In this document: positions 62,669 to 64,000 of the stretch, one piece after another | How positions within the stretch are numbered: position 1 is the stretch's first letter | Layout of the letters: each line of letters starts with the position of its first letter | From: Clostridium sp. | GTDB taxonomy: Bacteria > Bacillota > Clostridia > Lachnospirales > Lachnospiraceae | Reading direction: 5' to 3' | Length of the DNA: 64,000 nt | NCBI GenBank assembly: GCA_023664385.1 | Contig: JAMPFU010000004.1 | Location: forward strand, 56,691-120,690 | The notes under the pieces: model-generated | Database searches by the model: none | Told to the model about the DNA's origin: nothing | Seen by the model: the letters and a program-made list of their open reading frames with translations, nothing else | Translations under genes and position numbers: made by a program

Positions 62669-63478
62669 TTATCCTCCCTGCACCATAACTTTTTTTGTCA
62701 TGCTCTTTTGGGCTGCGTAAAAAAGCCCGCTTAGTATGATAAGCCAAACAAGCTGTATGGCAAGCTTTGGCATCGCCGTATGCAATGTATACCTGCCTAT
62801 ATAAAGGTCAAGGGGTAGCTGGTAAATATACACAAAGGGAAGCAAGCCCATTATTTCCTGCGCCCACGCAGGAAAAAACCATACAGGTATAATGCTTCCT
62901 GATAAAAGTCTTAAAATATGCTTCTTAACCTGAATAAGCGGAGACATGTTAATTGTTACAAAGGAAAGCAGGGAAAACAGCGCCGCAAAAAGCCAATTAA
63001 TGAAAAATGACAGAATAAAGCTTACAAAAAACAATGCTGCACTTACCCCGTCAGCAGGAAGCGGCACGCCGATAAACAGGCTTCCAATTAAAAGAATCGG
63101 CAGTCCGTTTATAAAAATCAGCGATGTTATATTTCCTAGGTCCTCAAAGAAATATATGGAAAATAACGGTATGGGCTTCAGCATGTCCATAGCTACCGTT
63201 CCCTTTTCCACGCTTTCCATAAGCTTTTGTTCAACCGTTGTCACAAAAAGTATGGACATCACTGCAGAAACGACCGTATAGGTAAGCATGTCACCAACCC
63301 TTGCTCCCTGCACGCTGTCATATCCACTGTATATTGCCTTCCAAAAAAATGCAGTTGCAAACATGGCAATGCACTGAAATATAATGTTGGCAAACACATC
63401 AAAGCGGTAGGCAAGCGCTTTTTGTATCCGCATTTTATATATAAAGCCGTATGCCGATTTGTTGCTTTTTTTGTTCAT
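62669..63478 (-). CDS. DUF990-type ABC permease, subunit 2
   Basis: 269 residues with about six helices. FIYKMRIQKALAYRFDVFANIIFQCIAMF, a glycine-poor loop with GTVAMDMLKPIPLFSIYFFEDLG and SGSIIPVWFFPAWAQEIMGLLPF are the signatures shared with its partner. The ATG at 63478 follows TTGGAGACAAAAT; the longer frame from 63511 has no ribosome site. It is the first gene of the three-gene exporter operon. Confidence 0.9.
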   Translation of the reverse strand: MNKKSNKSAYGFIYKMRIQKALAYRFDVFANIIFQCIAMFATAFFWKAIYSGYDSVQGARVGDMLTYTVVSAVMSILFVTTVEQKLMESVEKGTVAMDMLKPIPLFSIYFFEDLGNITSLIFINGLPILLIGSLFIGVPLPADGVSAALFFVSFILSFFINWLFAALFSLLSFVTINMSPLIQVKKHILRLLSGSIIPVWFFPAWAQEIMGLLPFVYIYQLPLDLYIGRYTLHTAMPKLAIQLVWLIILSGLFYAAQKSMTKKVMVQGG

Positions 63479-63749
63479 ATTTTGTCTCCAATTTTGCAGG
63501 TTATCTTTCATAATAGCTGTGACAGCATATTTTGTTCCAATTTATATTACTAAATTATAGCAGAACATCCAGTTAAATCAAGGAATATATGATACTCTGC
63601 CATAAAATTACTTTTGAAATTGAATAAAAAAACGCAAAAAAATGTAAAACTGATTGCTTTCTGATGCGCTTTCATATACACTAAAGAAAAATGACTTTTT
63701 ACCATTTTTATGAAAAAAGAATTATTTTTAAAAAAGGAAGGTACAGTAT

Positions 63750-64000
63750 ATGCAGATGAATACCCCAAAGGAAATCGTTGACTTAAATATGCAGAGTGCA
63801 GTAGGAAAAGCAAATATGGGACTTCCCAAAATGATTACCTTGGGTATTCTTGCCGGAATGTTTATCGCCTTAGGCGGCGTAACAAGCAGCACGGCTATCC
63901 ATAACATTTCAAATGTAGGACTTGCCAAGGTTTTAGGTGGTGCAGTATTTCCTATCGGACTTTTAATGATTGTCCTTGTAGGCGGCGAGCTTTTTACGGG
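63750..64000 (+). CDS. Formate/nitrite transporter family channel (3' end outside window)
   Basis: 83 codons are visible from ATG at 63750, with GGAAGGTACAGTAT before it, to the right edge. After a polar N terminus with an amphipathic stretch, the first helix LPKMITLGILAGMFIALGGVTSSTA and the second, LAKVLGGAVFPIGLLMIVLVGGELFTG, match the FNT family (FocA/NirC), pentameric channels for formate, nitrite or hydrosulfide. GGELFTG is a well-conserved family motif. The substrate cannot be told from this part. It points out of the window, opposite to the exporter operon. Confidence 0.9.
   Translation, partial: MQMNTPKEIVDLNMQSAVGKANMGLPKMITLGILAGMFIALGGVTSSTAIHNISNVGLAKVLGGAVFPIGLLMIVLVGGELFT

Noticed and set aside
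1..64000. CRISPR arrays, tRNA genes, insertion sequences, prophage
   Set aside because: I found no regularly spaced identical repeats, cloverleaf sequences, transposase or phage structural genes.

Overview
The window looks like a chromosomal segment of a low-to-moderate-GC Gram-positive anaerobe, most like a Lachnospiraceae-type member of the Clostridia. The reasons are the Firmicutes-style dcw cluster with two class B penicillin-binding proteins in tandem, strong AGGAGG ribosome sites with occasional TTG or GTG starts, an agr quorum-sensing locus, a flavin-reductase/rubredoxin fusion, and many small ABC export operons. The assignment is inferred from gene content. I see no tRNA, rRNA, CRISPR array, insertion sequence or phage gene. 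Most genes lie on the minus strand.

Layout. (1) 1-5.7 kb is an accessory module: a secreted protein running off the left edge with a signal peptide, a PD-(D/E)XK-like nuclease segment, EF-hand-like loops and RTX repeats. Upstream are three tandem paralogues (candidate immunity proteins) and a broken second copy of the toxin head. (2) 5.8-15.2 kb is housekeeping: an unknown membrane protein, yebC, a CorC-like CBS protein, a MazF without antitoxin, alr, the NAD(P)H-hydrate repair enzyme, a lytic transglycosylase and an unusual FHA-FHA-ABC fusion. (3) 15.2-27 kb is the division and cell-wall cluster, transcribed mraZ-rsmH-ftsL-PBP-PBP-mraY-murD-ftsW-divIB-ftsZ, with a readable MraZ-type promoter and operator. 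(4) 27-35 kb holds lgt, ychF, a probable type I toxin locus, an HD-GYP protein, RNase H, a PepSY protein and an LTA-synthase-like enzyme.

(5) 35.3-42.5 kb is the most system-like region. An agr locus (agrB-agrD divergent from agrC-agrA) has an AgrD that appears to form a serine lactone. It is followed on the agrBD strand by an ABC ATPase, an 800-residue-class FtsX-type permease and a small secreted cysteine-containing protein. A short sequence element is shared by the agr intergenic region and the promoter region of the ABC operon. (6) 42.5-50.6 kb has hslO, a WYL regulator, an SCP2-like protein, PAP2 and PHP phosphatases, and a MarR-controlled MATE operon with a near-perfect operator. (7) 50.6-56 kb has two ABC exporters, one with its own two-component system. 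(8) 56-64 kb has mntP with a Fur-family regulator, pheA, a high-molecular-weight rubredoxin, rarA, a DUF990-type ABC exporter and the start of a formate/nitrite-type channel.

Two non-coding patterns cut across the window: a hairpin followed by GTTCAA just upstream of the ribosome site of several genes, and a covarying stem-loop in the leaders of the three candidate immunity genes.
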